From NCBI GenBank assembly GCA_903970285.1, contig CAJCHN010000012.1, positions 1-37,957 on the forward strand: a stretch of DNA of 37,957 bases, read 5' to 3'. A program made the translations under genes and the position numbers. Positions 36,732 through 37,957 of the stretch are shown in pieces. The notes beneath the pieces were generated by a model that ran no database searches, was not told where the DNA came from, and saw nothing but the letters and a program-made list of their open reading frames with translations. Every line of letters begins with the position of its first letter. The stretch's first letter is position 1. The DNA comes from Rhodanobacteraceae bacterium. Its GTDB lineage: Bacteria > Acidobacteriota > Terriglobia > Terriglobales > Acidobacteriaceae.

Positions 36732-36843
36732 GGCCCAGTACCTCTTGGGCTTGGATGCGGGAAGGACAGGCAAAGGCAACGCGCCTTGTCGCGGGCGGCC
36801 AACCACTTCGTGGGTACCGGGCTTTGCGTGTGAAGGAGAGAAT

Positions 36844-37197
36844 TTAGCCGGCGCGGCGGACGGGCTCGTGTTCGACCTCTTCGAGAACCTCGTCAAGCAT
36901 GCCGCTGAGCGAGGCGGACCGGCTGCGAACGACCTCGGTTTGCCGGGCGGCGACCTCGCGGAAGCGCTCACGCAGGCAGATCAGCTCGTCTGCGATGTTG
37001 AGGGAGGCGAGAACGGCGACTCGGAGGGAGTCAACGGTGTTGCCCTGCTCGGCGACAGCACGCATCTTGGCGTCGACGACGCGCGCAAGGTGCTCAATGT
37101 AGGCGGGGTCGGTGCCACGCAGGGTATAGACCTGGTCGTAGATCTCGACCGATACGGGCTCTTCGGGAGCGGCGTCGTGAAGCATTGCATCCTGCAT
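36844..37197 (-). CDS. zapA: Cell division protein ZapA
   Basis: The protein has 117 residues. PVSVEIYDQVYTLRGTDPAY is the N-terminal beta region and IEHLARVVDAKMRAVAEQGN followed by VAVLASLNIADELICLRERF the helix that forms the ZapA dimer. ZapA cross-links FtsZ filaments at the division ring. AAAGGG about eight bases before ATG 37197 supports the start. The gene follows a small coiled-coil gene by 58 bases, the usual zapB-like/zapA order of Acidobacteriota and Deltaproteobacteria. Confidence 0.92.
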   Translation of the reverse strand: MQDAMLHDAAPEEPVSVEIYDQVYTLRGTDPAYIEHLARVVDAKMRAVAEQGNTVDSLRVAVLASLNIADELICLRERFREVAARQTEVVRSRSASLSGMLDEVLEEVEHEPVRRAG

Positions 37198-37255
37198 GGT
37201 CTTACCCTTTCCGGCTTGGCCCGGCCTGTTTCTGCTGGTGTTTCGTTGCTCTTCT

Positions 37256-37525
37256 CTAGACCAGTTCGTCCATCTGCTGCAGCATCTTTTCGACGCGGGC
37301 GCGGACGGCGTCGCGTTCCTGGTTGAGGGTGGTGATCTGCGTCTGCGCGTGGTTGGAGGCGGCGGTAAGCGCGTCGAGCTGTTCGCGCAGTACGGCGACC
37401 TCCGCTTCGGCGGCGGCACGGGCATCGCGCTCGCGACGCACCACTTCGACGGCGCGAAGCACTTTTTGCTCCAGCGCCTGGAAATCGTCGGCGCTGATCG
37501 CCGGGCTTGTGGTGTTGGTCTCCAA
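37256..37525 (-). CDS. ZapB-like coiled-coil protein
   Basis: The protein has 89 residues, nearly all heptad coiled coil: FQALEQKVLRAVEVVRRERD, AEVAVLREQLDALTAA and ITTLNQERDAVRARVEKML. Size, composition and the place directly before zapA match ZapB-like division proteins, but sequence identity cannot decide. The start is TTG 37525 with GGGAG about nine bases upstream. TATACT (37546-37551, reverse strand) is a likely -10 element for the zap operon. Confidence 0.8.
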   Translation of the reverse strand: METNTTSPAISADDFQALEQKVLRAVEVVRRERDARAAAEAEVAVLREQLDALTAASNHAQTQITTLNQERDAVRARVEKMLQQMDELV

Positions 37526-37545
37526 GTTAACGCTCTCCCAACGCC

Positions 37546-37551
37546 AGTATA
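37546..37551 (-). promoter_or_regulatory. Putative -10 element of the zapB-zapA operon
   Basis: On the minus strand this is TATACT, 20 bases before the TTG start, leaving room for the GGGAG ribosome site. No good -35 is seen. Confidence 0.45.
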
Positions 37552-37645
37552 GAGGTGGTTAACGTGGAATTCTGCACCGAAAGTAGGGCTAGACTCAACT
37601 TGAGAACCATGGTGAGTTCTCCCGCAGTTTGTTACTCGTAGAGAA

Positions 37646-37900
37646 GTGCGAAGGCGACGCTACGCCGCAGCCTACAGGGACATCTAATCCAGTTGCAGGG
37701 AAACCTTCCAGAGGAATATGGACCCTGCGATGAGGCGAAGGGCTGATTCCAGCCAGTCTGCCGATCTGGCCGTGCGCCCTCGGAGCGATGATCGAACGGC
37801 ACGAGCGAACCTGGTTCGACTGGTCGGGGATTCTTCTCGGCAGGCGTGAGGAAAGAACAGATTGAAACCAGCGCGCGTGCTGGCTGCATGCTTTCGCCAC
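37646..37900. ncRNA. Unclassified structured region near zapB
   Basis: A long-range closing helix pairs GCGAA (37648-37652) with TTCGC (37893-37897) and GCAGCC (37667-37672) with GGCTGC (37882-37887). Inside are hairpins GCAGGG/CCCTGC (37695-37728), GGCTG/CAGCC (37741-37754) and a stem CTGCCGA/TCGGCAG (37758-37843) that encloses two smaller hairpins. The minus-strand ORF across it is not protein-like. G+C is lower than nearby genes. A 6S RNA is often next to zapA in other bacteria, and the layout of closing stem, bubble and terminal stem would fit loosely; a leader for the gene starting at 37939 is the other option. Neither class nor strand is established. Confidence 0.4.
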
Positions 37901-37938
37901 GAGCTGTTGCGCACATACCGTTTGATGATGAGGTAAGC

Positions 37939-37957
37939 ATGATTGATACGAAGCTGG
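37939..37957 (+). CDS. Possible start of a gene cut by the window edge
   Basis: ATG 37939 with GAGG ending five bases upstream begins MIDTKL before the window ends. Too little is seen to name it. Confidence 0.35.

Noticed and set aside
37741..37775. Possible cobalamin-riboswitch box (AGCCAGTCTGCC)
   Set aside because: The box lacks the central GGAGACC part and no upstream riboswitch core was found.
37801..37830. T-arm-like GGTTCGAC, as in a tRNA or tmRNA
   Set aside because: The stem bases do not pair as a T-arm and no acceptor or anticodon arms fit.
37848..37856. GAGGAAAG, as in RNase P RNA
   Set aside because: The flanking bases do not continue with the GTCCGGGCTCC that follows it in RNase P RNA, and the partner ACAGAA element is not in place.

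Overview
The window looks like a chromosomal segment of an Acidobacteriota genome, most likely family Acidobacteriaceae (Terriglobus/Granulicella-like). The reasons are the high G+C content, two neighbouring exported von Willebrand A proteins of the kind typical of that phylum (32232-31156 and 33401-32310), and a mix of housekeeping genes with lineage-specific small proteins. About 36 protein genes are supported. No rRNA, tRNA, CRISPR array, phage or intact transposase gene was seen.

Layout. Positions 1-9100: an unknown partial gene, an ABC-F ATPase, a small membrane protein, a PHP-domain hydrolase, a PAS-GGDEF diguanylate cyclase, a GT4 glycosyltransferase and a DprE1/DprE2-like oxidase-reductase pair. 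9197-9998: ribosomal proteins L20 and L35 without infC, with an unusually long dyad-rich spacer. 10239-15867: a polytopic membrane protein, ornithine aminotransferase and gyrB. 16090-20543: a Tat-exported amidase coupled to a lone OppF-type ATPase, then a TauE / SemiSWEET / DUF971 operon. 20681-25761: a coiled-coil protein, a LOG-family protein, a small exported protein, a PcrA/UvrD helicase with a large acidic insert, and a 51-residue Lys/Arg-rich protein. 25929-30452: an amino-acid permease that appears to start at CTG, an MgtC protein, a RES/Xre toxin-antitoxin pair and an adenosine-deaminase family enzyme. 30461-37525: a minus-strand series of a Pro-rich exported protein, two VWA proteins, an RluD-type pseudouridine synthase, a degenerate Lgt-like membrane protein, a metallo-beta-lactamase-fold hydrolase and zapA/zapB.

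Non-coding structure is the more unusual part. (1) A compact, highly base-paired RNA-like region at 35575-35712 resembles an IscB-type (HEARO) or TnpB-type omega RNA but has no nuclease gene beside it. Its 5' flank is a two-hairpin repeat that recurs at 20560-20638. (2) A REP-like family with a GGGCC/GGCCC hairpin occurs at four intergenic 3' ends, once as three 37-bp tandem units. (3) At six genes a 13-22 bp tandem duplication spans the stop codon. (4) At nine genes a TAnnnT-like -10 hexamer lies only 6-9 nt before the start codon and recognisable Shine-Dalgarno sequences are mostly absent, which suggests frequent leaderless mRNAs. (5) The right edge (about 37646-37900) holds a second, unclassified structured region next to zapB.

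Coordinates of starts were chosen from Shine-Dalgarno or -10 spacing and family length. Product names rest on motifs read by eye, since no database search was possible.
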